The position numbers and the translations under genes were made by a program. From an uncultured Eubacteriales bacterium (lineage in GTDB: Bacteria > Bacillota > Clostridia > Oscillospirales > CAG-382), in contig CAKSEL010000007.1 in the NCBI GenBank assembly GCA_934446675.1, positions 67,549 through 131,548 of the forward strand: a stretch of 64,000 nt of DNA, in the 5' to 3' direction. Positions 1-9,589 of the stretch are shown piece by piece. The notes under the pieces were generated by a model. That model did no database searches and had not been told where the DNA came from. It worked only from the letters and a program-made list of their open reading frames with translations. Each line of letters begins with the position of its first letter. Within the stretch, counting starts at the first letter, position 1.

Positions 1-1380
1 CCAGTCTGTACTGCCGTTATCGACAGCGCCCGTTACCATTGTCTTTCCCCAGACATATGAGAACTGATGCTTGATTCTGCCTGTCGTAGCTCCCTTTGCG
101 GCTCTCTGATCCGAAATAAGAGTATATTTTGCAGCCTCGGGAAGGTTTATCTTATTGCCCGATATACGTCCCTGCATATTTGCATATGTACCGCCTATAC
201 CGAGTCTTGCAAACTGTGCGTGTCCGTCGGAGTCGTTTACAAGATTGATCTTTGCGTTTGACGACGTCCACAAAAGACCTATATCGTCAATACCGATAAG
301 TCCCTGTACCTGTCCGCTCTGGGTGTAGCTGTCAAAGTTCTCAGAGAAGATCTTTGCGCCGTATTTAAGTGTATTTACGTCTGCGGTATCGAGTTCAACG
401 TTCTTTGCGTTATAGACCGCGCTCTTGTCTGCGTTAACGAGTGCCGGAACGGAAAGCGTAAGCGTCTGCGAACCTGCGTTTTCGTTTAATGTAAGAGTAA
501 GCGTCTTATAATCGTCACTGAATACCGCGCTTTTTATAAAGCTTCCGGCTGCGCCGAAATAGCTCTGCGGTTTCTGCTCTATTGCAAGCGCCGCGCTCTT
601 TTCAACGCCTGTCGGCGCATTTATCGTAACGGTGGGGAAGCTTACGTCAACGGTATAATCGCCTGCGCTGTCTGCCGGCTTGTAGTAAAGCTTCATGTTG
701 TCGATGTCAAGACCCTTGCTGCTTTCGTCCGAGGCACTGCGTTCAACAGAGAACGTAACTCTGTCAAGAGCGGTATAAGATTTGCCGTTTACCTCATAAG
801 GAGTCGAGAACTCAGCTTTCATCGAAGTCCATGTGCTCTTGGGAACGATTGCGGTATAAGTTTTATTCGTGTTTGAATTATAGCGTGCCTGCATTTTAAG
901 TGCGCCTACGCTTGAAAGAGCCGTCGCGTCGGCAACGCGGACGTCCGCAACAAATGTATATTTTGCTTTTTCGGGAAAAGTGTAGCTCGTAGCCGAAAAG
1001 TCATTGAAAAGACTCGGATACTGTCCCTGAAATTCAACTCTGAAATAATTGTTGCCGTCGCCGTCGGTTTTAAGTCTGAGCTTTGAATAACCGCCCTTTA
1101 CGGTTGCGACGTTATCGCCGAGTACAATGTATTTTGACGGTTCGTTAAGGTTTGAAGTATAATCGCTGTACGACTCAAAATCTTCGTTTATAACCTTTAC
1201 GCCGTATACGGGAGCGTCAAAGTCGGCTTCGGTCTCTTCCGCAAAATCCGCCGTCAGCTCCGAAACGGAAATTTGTGTTTCCTCCGCATTTTCGGTTACA
1301 ACCGCTGCGGGATCCGCATATGCAGTTGACGAGAGGAGCATTACGGCTGCAAGGAGTATGCCGGAAAATCTTTTCTTCAT
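1..1380 (-). CDS. Secreted repeat protein, paralogue 1 (partial; C-terminus lies beyond the window)
   Basis: An open frame of 460 codons runs from ATG at 1380 to the window edge without a stop. It starts with a typical signal peptide (MKKRFSGILLAAVMLLSSTA then YADPAAVVTEN). AAAGGAG lies about 9 bases before the ATG. A segment starting YGVKVINEDFESY is followed by a module of about 75 residues with the pattern P-T-V-T-I-x-A-P-x-G-V-E, then Y-F-G, then L-V-N-A-D-K-S-A-x-Y. A second YGAKIFSENFDSY segment then begins. The same order is found in the proteins at 48368-51352 and 53875-56154, so the three are paralogues. No catalytic domain is recognised. The segments after YGVK look like jelly-roll carbohydrate-binding modules, but that is inference. 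The protein is probably extracellular and may end in the C-terminal domain shared by its paralogues. Confidence 0.8.
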   Translation of the reverse strand, partial: MKKRFSGILLAAVMLLSSTAYADPAAVVTENAEETQISVSELTADFAEETEADFDAPVYGVKVINEDFESYSDYTSNLNEPSKYIVLGDNVATVKGGYSKLRLKTDGDGNNYFRVEFQGQYPSLFNDFSATSYTFPEKAKYTFVADVRVADATALSSVGALKMQARYNSNTNKTYTAIVPKSTWTSMKAEFSTPYEVNGKSYTALDRVTFSVERSASDESSKGLDIDNMKLYYKPADSAGDYTVDVSFPTVTINAPTGVEKSAALAIEQKPQSYFGAAGSFIKSAVFSDDYKTLTLTLNENAGSQTLTLSVPALVNADKSAVYNAKNVELDTADVNTLKYGAKIFSENFDSYTQSGQVQGLIGIDDIGLLWTSSNAKINLVNDSDGHAQFARLGIGGTYANMQGRISGNKINLPEAAKYTLISDQRAAKGATTGRIKHQFSYVWGKTMVTGAVDNGSTDW

Positions 1381-1444
1381 GTTATTTTCTCTCCTTTGTG
1401 TATTATTATTCTCTGTCGGTTCGGTTGAACCGGTTACATTTTCA

Positions 1445-1472
1445 ATTATATCAATGTGTAGTTTCATTTCAA
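1445..1472 (-). promoter_or_regulatory. Promoter of secreted paralogue 1
   Basis: On the minus strand TTGAAA (1472-1467) and TATAAT (1450-1445) are separated by 16 bases. A short inverted repeat (CGGTT...AACCG) lies in the leader between the promoter and the AAAGGAG site, comparable to the leader hairpin before the paralogue at 48368. Confidence 0.65.
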
Positions 1473-1572
1473 CACAGCGCCGTCATAACGACAAATTATT
1501 GATATTCTTGCAGAGATTTTTGATATTTTTTCGCAATATAATACAAATTCGCAATTTATGTGCCAAAAAGGG

Positions 1573-1608
1573 CAAAAATAAGCGGAAGTGCGTTTAAACA
1601 CCTCCGCT
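1573..1608 (-). terminator. Intrinsic terminator of the SLH/GH99-like gene
   Basis: On the minus strand AGCGGAGGTG pairs with CGCACTTCCGCT across a TTTAAA loop and is followed by TATTTTTG. It lies about 30 bases after the stop codon at 1641. Confidence 0.7.
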
Positions 1609-1640
1609 GTTTGCGATTATTCGGTTATTATCCGGCGTTA

Positions 1641-4600
1641 TCAGTTTTGTACTTCTTTAAGAACAATGTTATCAACAAGGATTATCATGCCTTTGTCGTT
1701 CTGAGGAGTTGCAAAGAGCATAATTGCGTCGCCGGAACGGTCGCCGTTGCCTTCGTCAAGCTTTTTGACGGCGGACATATGAAGCCATTTTCCGGACTCG
1801 GCAAATCCTGCGTTTACGGTATGGTTCTTTTTTTCCTGACCGAGAGAGTTGTAGATAAGATTTTCCCACATCTGAACCTTTGTAACGGCATTTCCGTCAT
1901 AGTCGCTTACGACGTACACATCATAGTCAAGCTGATACGACTTGCCTTCGGTGAAAGTAACGCTCTGCGCAAGGGAAACATACACCTTGCCGTCCTTTGC
2001 GGGCTCGACCCTGTAAACATGGTTATTCGGGTTTGTGGGATCTGTCACTATCGAGATCTTATTCTGCTCGCCGTAGATAGAGTAGAACGCCGATACGTTT
2101 GCGGTATCCTCCGCGTCGCCGTTTATTATTTCAATGCCGTCTTTTGCGGATTCTTCGCTTGCGGCTGCGCCCTGCTGTTCCTTGCCGCCTGCGGTACCGG
2201 TGACAAAGTTTCCGTCCTTGTCAAGGCAGTATATATAGTCGATCTCGCACGAACCGTCGGAATTGAACGGGTCAAATCTCAAAGACGTTACCGTTCCCGT
2301 CCAGTTTTCGTTTTCCGCCATATTAAACGTCAGTATGCTGTAACCCTCACTGTCAACGGGTGCTTCGCTGAGTTTTACTCTTGCAGAGCCTTTTTCGGCA
2401 TAGGACGAAAGGTTATCCGTTGTAAAGTATACTACCGCGATATCGTCGGTCTTGCCGTTAAGCGTATACTTCATTCTGACCTTGATTACGGAATAAATTT
2501 TTGCGTTCATGGTTGCGGGTTTCATTTTCTTTATCGAAAGAATGGGGTCGAATTTCGAGCCGGACGTCTGTTCCTCGGCAGCCATGTAAAGCTTTCCGTC
2601 CGAAACATATCCGCTTGCCTTGCTTATACTCCAGTTTTCGGAATCTCCCGGCATATTGAAGTCGTAGCAATGGTCTCTGCGGTCAGAAATAATCTGTGAA
2701 TAGTCCTTGCCTCTTATGCTGATTTTAAGCTCCGAGGCGCTTTCGGTGTACTTGATTCCGGCAAGGTCGAGCATGAATTTTACGGGAAGAACGGGTATTC
2801 CGTCATAGAGATAAAACTCGCGTGCAAGGCTGTGATCTTTGCCGTTTACTTTGCATACGCTGCTTCCGGTGTCAAACACAAATTCCGTCGTCTTTGCTCC
2901 CGTGCCCGCCTTTACGATAAGACGTCCGTCAAGCCTTCTCCATTCGTAAGAGAACGCAGCCATGGAGTAAAATCCTTCCGTCGGGAGGGCCGCAAGATAG
3001 ACCTCGGTATCGGTCTTTTCGATATACTTGTCGGTAATGCCGAGAGCAACTCCGTCCGCCGTGATCTTAAACCTGCCGTTTCCGGAATCTTCCGCTTTAA
3101 GAAATTCTATTGCCGAAATGTCAAATTCGCCGTATGCGTTTATGGGATCGAAACGTATTTTTAATATCTTTCCGCTCCAGCCTTCGGCTTTTGTCATGTC
3201 GAAGTAAAGATCCGTCCATTCGCCTGCGGTTTTTATGCTTTGGCTTACGCTTTTCTTTGCGTTGTACGACGCGTCGGTTCCCGTCATGTAGTATATTTCC
3301 GAGCTTGTTACCACGCTTGAACGTATTTTTATATGAATACGCGTGATTTCCGACGCGTCAAGACCGCTTACCGCGCCTATTCCGAGAATCGGGTCGGGCT
3401 TTTCGACCTGTCCTTCCTCGACGGCGCCGTGAATATGTCCGTCCTTTACTTCAAGCGCACTTATACGGGTGATCTGATTAAACTGAGATGCCGCGTCCTC
3501 GCCCGAGCAGTCAAGACTCTTTACGACAGTTTCTTTTACTTCCTCTTCAAGCGACGCATTTTCATCTTCAAGATGCAGCGCTCTTATGGGAGAAGTCTTG
3601 CCGGTGTACATATAGCCTATGCGCGCTTTCTGATTTGCGGTAAGCTCGGCGTCGTATTCGTAAGGCTGTATTCCTGCAAAAACAAGCGCCTCTGCGTCGC
3701 TGTAATTATACTGCGGGCCGCTGCCGTTTCTTCCGGTAGGCGCAAGCCAGTGTCCTTCGGCATATTCGTTCCATGTTCCGAAGAATACCGTCTTTGACTG
3801 CCATGAGCCTGTTCCGAAATCCTTTTCATAAGTTTTAAGAACATCGTCGCGCAGGTATTCAAGCTGTTTTTTATAGTTGTCAAACGTCGCGATAGACGTT
3901 CTTGTCTGCTCCCAGCCGATAATGTTTCTGCCGGTCGAGCCGCAGGCAACTATCATGTTGTCGCCTTTTCCGGTATAGCCGGTGCTGTACTGCTGTTTTA
4001 CATAGCTGTAATCGTATGCGTTTACGCCCCAGTGGTAAGGCAGAAATCCGTCAAACTTTATGCCGTCCTTTTTCGCGGAAGCGTCTGCGGTATTCGCCTC
4101 GGCCGCGGTATAGATATTGAACAGTAAGATTATTCCGTCGTAGCCGTACTTTTTGATGTCCTCGTTCATAAAGTCGATTGCGGCTTTTGCGTTTTCAGCG
4201 CCGCCGAGACTCGATACGAACGTGTTATATCTGTAAATCGTAAGCACGGGCTTATTGTCAAAGCACAGGTAGTTGGGATCGGTAAAGTACCAGTCAACCC
4301 AATAGTTCCACAGCACTCTCTTGAAATTCTCAAGATCGGTATTTGCTGTAAACGACTGATTTTCCCACATTATGCAAATATCCATCATATCGCGGTATTT
4401 TGCGTTGAAATAACCGTCGTGTATCGCAAACTGATTAAGACGCGGCGTTTTCATGGGAGTATCCGTCGTTGACGCGTACCAGCAGGGCTGAATTGCGTCT
4501 ATTCCGTGTTCAACCATGTGCTTTATTTCCCAGTCTGCGGTTTCGGGAAGTCCCTCGTCGTAAAAGCCCATTTTTGGGATAAGCTCATCATAAGGCACGA

Positions 4601-6437
4601 CGTAATCCCAGCCGTAGTGTGTGCCCTCATGCCACAGCGAGCATACGCTCATAATCGCGGTATAATCGTCTTTAAGATTATTCTGCACGGGCTTTGACGG
4701 GTAATCAGCAAACTCATATGTGTTATACGCCGTAACGTCGTCAAACCACAGAACCGTATCCGACGCGCTTATTCTTATGCCGTCAACACTTCCGGCAAGA
4801 GTAAATTTATCCGCGTCCTTGCCGTTGATTCTCAGAACCGTGTTTCCGTTCTTGTCGCGTTCGAATCTTACGCAGGTCCAGACGTCGTTATGATATGCAC
4901 GGAGTTCTTTCCCGTCCTTTATAAACTTGCCGTCCTTCATCACAAGCGTGCTTACGGCTTTATCACCGGAAAGAATTTCGACTTTAGCCTGACCGCCGTC
5001 GTTTTCCTTTAAAATGTAGCTCTGAACGACAAACGCGCCATCAAGTGCCTCGAAATGCTTTTCGGAAGAACCGTTATTTATCTTTACGCTGTTTATATCG
5101 TCGTAAGAGCCTGATCTATTTACCTCAACTTTTACGTCGCCCTTATTTGTCCAGCCTGAGGGCTGTTCGGAAACGGCGTCAAACGAAAATCTTTCGTTGA
5201 GGTTATAGTTCATATAGAGTCTGACGGACGAAATCAGAACAGAAATCCCGGACGCGGAATCTGTCGTGGAAAAGGCTATTTTATTGAGCTTTCCGACATC
5301 ATTCAGCGCGCCCTCGCACGCCTTTTTGCCGTTTACCGAAAGAACCGCCGTTTTTTTCGCAAGATCAAAATCAAAGCGTATGTTATACGTTCCTTTTGAC
5401 GCGGAGATTTCGGACATATACTCTTTGTCGCCGTTAAATCCGAAAAATCCGTTCCTTGTAAATATCTTTATCTTTTCTGTATCATAATCCGAGAAACAAA
5501 TTTCAAATCCGTCGGACGCACCGTCAAGGCTTACGGTGGTCATAAGCACCAGATTTTCCTTTGAGACTTCGGTTATGTACTTCGACAGCGACACGTGCGC
5601 GTTCGCGTCCTTATCCGAGAGCATGGGAGAAACCGTTCCGTTACGGCTGAAAGAGGCGTCGGGACTTCTGTTGTCGAGTATCCAGCCATGTATAAATTCG
5701 GTTATGCCGTTTTTGTCGGTGCGTGAAAGATCCGCGTCGTCAATAAGGTAAACCGCCTGCATATTCTTATCGACAGGATAAGCTTTGAGCGTTTTTGAAA
5801 GTCTGTTTTCGGGCAGAGCCGCACGGTTTACAATGGCTGCGGTCTCGCTTCTCTTTATTGAATTATTCGGATAAAATGTCCCGTATTCGTCAGAGCCCAT
5901 TACAATACCTGCATTGTAGAGCATTACAAGGTCATTGTAATAACTGTCGCCGACGGACACATCGGGTATTTCCGAAACACTGTTTTTCTTTGTATACCAG
6001 CTTTCGGGAAGAGCCGCCGCAAACATCTCGCAAAGCTCATATCTTCTTGCCGGACGAGTAAAGGAATCTATATCTTCCTTATGAATTATACCGTATTTTT
6101 CGGCATAACCGGCATATATGTCATACCAGTTTTCCGACTTTTCGCCGTTCTGAAGTTCGTCCGTTCTGTTTTCGTATGCCGCGTTAAGTCTTGCAGCAAT
6201 GGTAACGGCCTCTGCAACGCTGACGGTTCCGTCGGGCGCCATTACGGTTTCGGACTTTCCGTTCATGAATCCGAGTTCGTAAGCTCCCGCGATTTCCGAC
6301 GCATACCATGCCGAGCTGTCAACGTCGGTAAACTTATTTTCGGGATATGTGTTTGTTTTGGCAAACGCTGCGTCCGCGCATAAGCTTAATACAGACAACG
6401 CAGCCGCAAAAACAAAAGCCGTAAGTCTTCTTTTCAT
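1641..6437 (-). CDS. SLH-anchored, multidomain GH99-like (WbsX-type) glycoside hydrolase
   Basis: This is a 1598-residue secreted surface protein. A signal peptide (MKRRLTAFVFAAALSVLSLC) is followed by three S-layer-homology repeats (about 30-215; FTDVDSSAWYASEI is typical), which would hold it to secondary cell-wall polymer. Concanavalin/LamG-like stretches (about 225-580) come next. A catalytic-looking barrel (about 587-915) has LWHEGTHYGWDY at its start and the WNEYAEGHWLAP motif of the GH99-like/WbsX family near its end. A copper-amine-oxidase-N-like stalk motif (FYLYDGIPVLPVKFMLDLAG, about 1205) and carbohydrate-binding modules make up the rest. The start ATG overlaps the stop of the AraC gene upstream (ATGA), with AAAGGAG inside that gene, so the two are translationally coupled. 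Substrate is unknown; family members act on alpha-mannans or rhamnan-type polysaccharides, so a polysaccharide endo-hydrolase is likely but unproven. Confidence 0.8.
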   Translation of the reverse strand: MKRRLTAFVFAAALSVLSLCADAAFAKTNTYPENKFTDVDSSAWYASEIAGAYELGFMNGKSETVMAPDGTVSVAEAVTIAARLNAAYENRTDELQNGEKSENWYDIYAGYAEKYGIIHKEDIDSFTRPARRYELCEMFAAALPESWYTKKNSVSEIPDVSVGDSYYNDLVMLYNAGIVMGSDEYGTFYPNNSIKRSETAAIVNRAALPENRLSKTLKAYPVDKNMQAVYLIDDADLSRTDKNGITEFIHGWILDNRSPDASFSRNGTVSPMLSDKDANAHVSLSKYITEVSKENLVLMTTVSLDGASDGFEICFSDYDTEKIKIFTRNGFFGFNGDKEYMSEISASKGTYNIRFDFDLAKKTAVLSVNGKKACEGALNDVGKLNKIAFSTTDSASGISVLISSVRLYMNYNLNERFSFDAVSEQPSGWTNKGDVKVEVNRSGSYDDINSVKINNGSSEKHFEALDGAFVVQSYILKENDGGQAKVEILSGDKAVSTLVMKDGKFIKDGKELRAYHNDVWTCVRFERDKNGNTVLRINGKDADKFTLAGSVDGIRISASDTVLWFDDVTAYNTYEFADYPSKPVQNNLKDDYTAIMSVCSLWHEGTHYGWDYVVPYDELIPKMGFYDEGLPETADWEIKHMVEHGIDAIQPCWYASTTDTPMKTPRLNQFAIHDGYFNAKYRDMMDICIMWENQSFTANTDLENFKRVLWNYWVDWYFTDPNYLCFDNKPVLTIYRYNTFVSSLGGAENAKAAIDFMNEDIKKYGYDGIILLFNIYTAAEANTADASAKKDGIKFDGFLPYHWGVNAYDYSYVKQQYSTGYTGKGDNMIVACGSTGRNIIGWEQTRTSIATFDNYKKQLEYLRDDVLKTYEKDFGTGSWQSKTVFFGTWNEYAEGHWLAPTGRNGSGPQYNYSDAEALVFAGIQPYEYDAELTANQKARIGYMYTGKTSPIRALHLEDENASLEEEVKETVVKSLDCSGEDAASQFNQITRISALEVKDGHIHGAVEEGQVEKPDPILGIGAVSGLDASEITRIHIKIRSSVVTSSEIYYMTGTDASYNAKKSVSQSIKTAGEWTDLYFDMTKAEGWSGKILKIRFDPINAYGEFDISAIEFLKAEDSGNGRFKITADGVALGITDKYIEKTDTEVYLAALPTEGFYSMAAFSYEWRRLDGRLIVKAGTGAKTTEFVFDTGSSVCKVNGKDHSLAREFYLYDGIPVLPVKFMLDLAGIKYTESASELKISIRGKDYSQIISDRRDHCYDFNMPGDSENWSISKASGYVSDGKLYMAAEEQTSGSKFDPILSIKKMKPATMNAKIYSVIKVRMKYTLNGKTDDIAVVYFTTDNLSSYAEKGSARVKLSEAPVDSEGYSILTFNMAENENWTGTVTSLRFDPFNSDGSCEIDYIYCLDKDGNFVTGTAGGKEQQGAAASEESAKDGIEIINGDAEDTANVSAFYSIYGEQNKISIVTDPTNPNNHVYRVEPAKDGKVYVSLAQSVTFTEGKSYQLDYDVYVVSDYDGNAVTKVQMWENLIYNSLGQEKKNHTVNAGFAESGKWLHMSAVKKLDEGNGDRSGDAIMLFATPQNDKGMIILVDNIVLKEVQN

Positions 6438-7408
6438 TTTTGTTCTCCTTTAAAAAGTATCTGTGGATCGTTTTTTGTTATGACCTCGTTGAGCATTTCG
6501 TCTGAGGGTACAAAATTATTTTTCATATTCCCGAAGAACCTGTTTCCGAAATCTCTTCTGACATCGTGCGGATTTTTGACAAACTGCATCGGTGTTTTTC
6601 CGCTTGCCTTTTTAAAGCACTTGACAAAATAGCTTGCGGTGCCGAATCCGCATCTTTCGGCAGTTTCTGTTATGCTCTTTCCGTTAAGCAGCATTTCCTC
6701 GGAAAGTCCTATGCGAAGCTCCGATATATATTCGTTGACCGACATTCGGAAAACGTTTCTGAAGTCGCGCGCAAGTTTTGTTTTGGATATGTAAAACGTA
6801 GACGCAATATCCTCTAGGAGCAATTTTTCTCCGCAGTGTTCAAACAGATAGTCCACAAGTTCTCCGAGATACGCCGTAGATGTATGCAGCGATTTTTCAG
6901 AAGACAAAAGCCCGTAATTTCTTTTCCATGCTTCCGAAATCTGCCACAGGACGGCAAGCATTATCATTTTTGCAGGATATGCATTATTGCCGAACTCTAT
7001 CGACGCCTCACACAGTTCTTTCAGGCGCCGCACCTCACCGTCATCAAGCTTTATCAAGGTAACTCTCTTGAACGAGGCAAGAGTCTGCGAGACGTTTTCC
7101 TCCATAGCGCTGTCCGAAAACATTTCTTTTGAACACCTGATAAGATATCGTTCATAGTTATCGTCCAATGAGTTCACCTGCATATGCAGAATACCGGCAG
7201 GATATATAACGGCAAACGGTGCCGAAACTTTCTCACTGTAATTATAGGAAATTATGCTTGAAGAACCCTTTGTGACTATCGCTATTTCATTGAACTGATG
7301 AGAATGGAGTACAAATTTTAAATCCGTCTGTCTGCCGCGGTATTCGCCGGGCTTATAAGTCCACTTTAAAATTTCCGGAAACGGCTGCCGCGAATTTTGA
7401 ACGCTCAT
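6434..7408 (-). CDS. AraC-family transcriptional regulator
   Basis: A cupin-like N-terminal sensor half (about 1-150, with HSHQFNEIAIVTKG) is joined to a C-terminal double helix-turn-helix (about 185-285; ISKTKLARDFRNVFRMSVNEYI and SYFVKCFKKASGKTPMQF), the usual AraC layout. ATG at 7408 has GGGAGGGG five bases upstream; the in-frame GTG at 7414 lies inside that site, so the ATG start is preferred. It overlaps the downstream SLH/GH99-like gene by four bases, implying that it controls this hydrolase and perhaps itself. The inducer is unknown, probably a sugar released by the enzyme. Confidence 0.88.
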   Translation of the reverse strand: MSVQNSRQPFPEILKWTYKPGEYRGRQTDLKFVLHSHQFNEIAIVTKGSSSIISYNYSEKVSAPFAVIYPAGILHMQVNSLDDNYERYLIRCSKEMFSDSAMEENVSQTLASFKRVTLIKLDDGEVRRLKELCEASIEFGNNAYPAKMIMLAVLWQISEAWKRNYGLLSSEKSLHTSTAYLGELVDYLFEHCGEKLLLEDIASTFYISKTKLARDFRNVFRMSVNEYISELRIGLSEEMLLNGKSITETAERCGFGTASYFVKCFKKASGKTPMQFVKNPHDVRRDFGNRFFGNMKNNFVPSDEMLNEVITKNDPQILFKGEQK

Positions 7409-7452
7409 TATCACCCCTCCCCATCTTAAACATATGCTTTACTGTATAAACA

Positions 7453-7481
7453 ATTATATCAGCGGTGGGGGCGCCGCGCAA
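7453..7481 (-). promoter_or_regulatory. Probable promoter of the AraC-SLH/GH99-like operon
   Basis: A consensus TATAAT (7458-7453) lies 17 bases from a poor -35 (TTGCGC, 7481-7476) on the minus strand. A weak -35 is what one expects for an activator-dependent promoter. Confidence 0.5.
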
Positions 7482-7621
7482 GACAAAATCGGATTATTCC
7501 GTGCAACAAAATTGTAAAATCGAACCATTCTGTTTAGTGCAACTTGACCATGTATATCATATGACAGTTACTTTTTTGTGCAAAACACATACAATATTGA
7601 TATTTTCAGTCCAAAAATATC

Positions 7622-7663
7622 AAAAAAAGAACCGCCGCGTGCAGAACAGACGCACGAAGCGGT
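7622..7663 (-). terminator. Intrinsic terminator of the PAP2 gene
   Basis: Minus-strand stem ACCGCTTCGTGC / GCACGCGGCGGT with a short loop is followed by TCTTTTTTTG, about 20 bases after the PAP2 stop codon. Confidence 0.8.
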
Positions 7664-7681
7664 AAAAGACTTATTTGAGGT

Positions 7682-8218
7682 CTATTTTTTTCCCGTGATT
7701 TTTTCGGCAATCACATCGACAGTAAAATCCGCAAGATACGCAAAGCAGAGCCCGAGAACTATTCCCGCAATCACGTCTGTCGGATAGTGCATAAAGAGAT
7801 ACAGTCTTGAAAACGCTATCAGCGATGCCGCGGCAATCGCCGCAATTCCCGTCTTTCTGCCGCAGTTAAACAAAGCGACGCCTGCACATTCAAACGCAGC
7901 AAGCGTATGTCCCGACGGGAAAGAAAAATCTTTCTGCGGCAGCACAAGAAGTTCAACGCCCGGAACAACGTCATAAGGACGTATTCTTGCGACAAGCGGT
8001 TTAAGCGCAAGATTTCCGACGAGCAGACCGAATACAAGCGCAAGCGCCACTTTAAAGCCGAGTTTTCGTGTTTTGGGAACGCATATCAGCACAAGGCTGA
8101 TTACAATTTCTACGAGTCCATACTCACCGAGCATTGTTACGACTGGCATTACGACATCTAAAAACGCGCACTTTAAGTATATTTGGATCTGCTGAAGAAC
8201 GAACAGGTCTAAGCTCAT
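7682..8218 (-). CDS. PAP2-family membrane phosphatase
   Basis: This is a 178-residue integral membrane protein with the three signature motifs of type 2 phosphatidic acid phosphatases: KPLVARIRPYD, PSGHT and SRLYLFMHYPTD. Several hydrophobic helices separate them. Bacterial relatives dephosphorylate undecaprenyl pyrophosphate or phosphatidylglycerol phosphate on the outer membrane face, and either is possible here. A longer frame to 8296 exists, but its first 26 residues are read from the end of the neighbouring repeat element. ATG at 8218 is chosen because MSLDLFVLQQIQ aligns with normal family N-termini and GAAAGAAG precedes it, although that ribosome site is weak. Confidence 0.85.
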   Translation of the reverse strand: MSLDLFVLQQIQIYLKCAFLDVVMPVVTMLGEYGLVEIVISLVLICVPKTRKLGFKVALALVFGLLVGNLALKPLVARIRPYDVVPGVELLVLPQKDFSFPSGHTLAAFECAGVALFNCGRKTGIAAIAAASLIAFSRLYLFMHYPTDVIAGIVLGLCFAYLADFTVDVIAEKITGKK

Positions 8219-8261
8219 ATTTTTACTTCTTTCTTTTTTCTTTTTTGAATTTTGGGTTATT

Positions 8262-8993
8262 TGGGGCGGAAACGGGAAATATTCTTCAAAGTGCAACTTT
8301 GTTCTGACGCTTTTCTACGGAGAAAAGCGGTCGAAAAGCCGTTCGCCGCTCAAACGCCGCCGCGAAAGCGTGGCTTTCTCTCCACACATCAAACTATCGT
8401 CGGTAAAACTTTCCAACACCTCCGAAGTTTGCCATCTTCGCTCGCAGACGCTCCGCGCTGCTCGATATGGGGTTCTGTACGAAATCAAACCCGGTTCGGC
8501 ACAAGTGTTATTTTTTATATACTCACGCAGTCAACAGGACACGCTTTTCTGCTCAGCTTGCCTATCGGCAAGATGACTCTTACGAATGTTAGTTTTATGT
8601 TTGGTGGGATAAACGTGCAAGTTTTGTACTGAATTGCGCTAAATCGCACTGAACTGCACTTACAAAGACGTGACATGGCACAAAAATCTACATTATGTCA
8701 ACCATGTTACACTTAGAAACCAACCCCATCCGCGCGCCTGTCGCGCGGCGATTTTGCGACACGGTTTCAGGGACAATACAAAACGAGGATTTTTGAGCTT
8801 TCGGAGGCGTAGTTAGTTGCGGTAGGCATTTACACTCTTTAGAGTGAAATCCTCCACGTAGCCGCGCTTTCGCTGCGGCGTTTGAGCGGCGAAAATCTTT
8901 TGTTTACACTCTTTAGAGCGTCCGTCTTTTCGATTCCGAAAAGTGGGCGTATAAAGTCGCACTTTGAAGAGTATTTCCCGTTTCCGCCCAAAC
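8262..8993. repeat. Interspersed structured repeat, copy A (inverted pair of half elements)
   Basis: This gene-free stretch holds a plus-oriented head (from GGGCGGAAACGGGAAAT at about 8265 to about 8610) facing a minus-oriented head (about 8993 back to 8650). About 40 bases at each end are therefore near-perfect inverted repeats. Family landmarks are a hairpin GCTTTTCT-ACGG-AGAAAAGC, the GCTCAAACGCCGCCGCGAAAG block, a GC-rich CCGCGCG hairpin, the CAGTCAACAGGACACGC block followed by hairpin CTTGCC-TATC-GGCAAG, and the palindrome CACTCTTTAGAGTG. The 3' tail found in copies B-D is missing. No credible reading frame is conserved between copies, and the short open frames seen here are not shared as proteins. 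Confidence 0.85.
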
Positions 8994-9029
8994 CAAGCAA
9001 AAATAATCAACACTCAGCCAAATATCCTG

Positions 9030-9521
9030 TCACTCCGCCTTTACCGCCGCGGCATACTCGCCCGTTTTGGGACAGCATACATCTGCGCCGATAAGCCGGT
9101 TCTTGTAAATAATAAGCGTCGCATATAATCCGTCGGCAGTCGTGTTTCCGTCGCCGTCGGTTACACTGTAAGTAAATCTCTCGACGCTCTTGCCTTTGTA
9201 CGCGGACAAGTCAAAACCCTGCTCCTTTTGCAGATCGTTATACTTTTTCATTACCGCGTCAAACTTTTTCGGCACAGAAACCTTGCCCTGCTGAACAGGA
9301 ACCGGATCCACCTCAATTCCGAGCTTGTTCAAAAGGTCAACTCTCTTTTCCGCGCTGTCAATGCCGCGGAAACTTACGTCCGCAGACGTTACGATCTTGT
9401 TTACGTTCATGGCATATCCTGCGTCAGGCATAAGCGAAACCACCGCCGCGGATATAGCTATGCATAAAAATGCGGCAAAGAGTATTTTTGCAGTCGTAGC
9501 TTTAAAAGAAAAGACAAACAT
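9030..9521 (-). CDS. DUF4830 domain protein, membrane anchored
   Basis: This 163-residue protein has one N-terminal hydrophobic helix (about 12-34) and an outside domain. The pattern RVDLLNKLGIEVDPVPV, a KKFDAVMKKYNDLQKEQGFDLSAY core and a C-terminal LIIYKNRLIGADVCCP strand fit the DUF4830 family of Firmicutes. Its function is unknown. GGGAG lies nine bases before the ATG. It stands alone between repeat copy A and the oxidoreductase gene. Confidence 0.8.
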   Translation of the reverse strand: MFVFSFKATTAKILFAAFLCIAISAAVVSLMPDAGYAMNVNKIVTSADVSFRGIDSAEKRVDLLNKLGIEVDPVPVQQGKVSVPKKFDAVMKKYNDLQKEQGFDLSAYKGKSVERFTYSVTDGDGNTTADGLYATLIIYKNRLIGADVCCPKTGEYAAAVKAE

Positions 9522-9589
9522 AGTTATCAGCTCCCGTTTAAATTGGTTTTTTACTATAATCTATGTTTGTCTTTAATATTTTATGACTT

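Noticed and set aside
1560..2699. A 379-codon open frame on the plus strand
   Set aside because: Shadow of the SLH/GH99-like gene; no ribosome site and no family pattern.
8252..9094. Several 66-126-codon frames inside repeat copies A-D
   Set aside because: They follow hairpins and are not conserved as proteins between copies; reading frame and stops differ.
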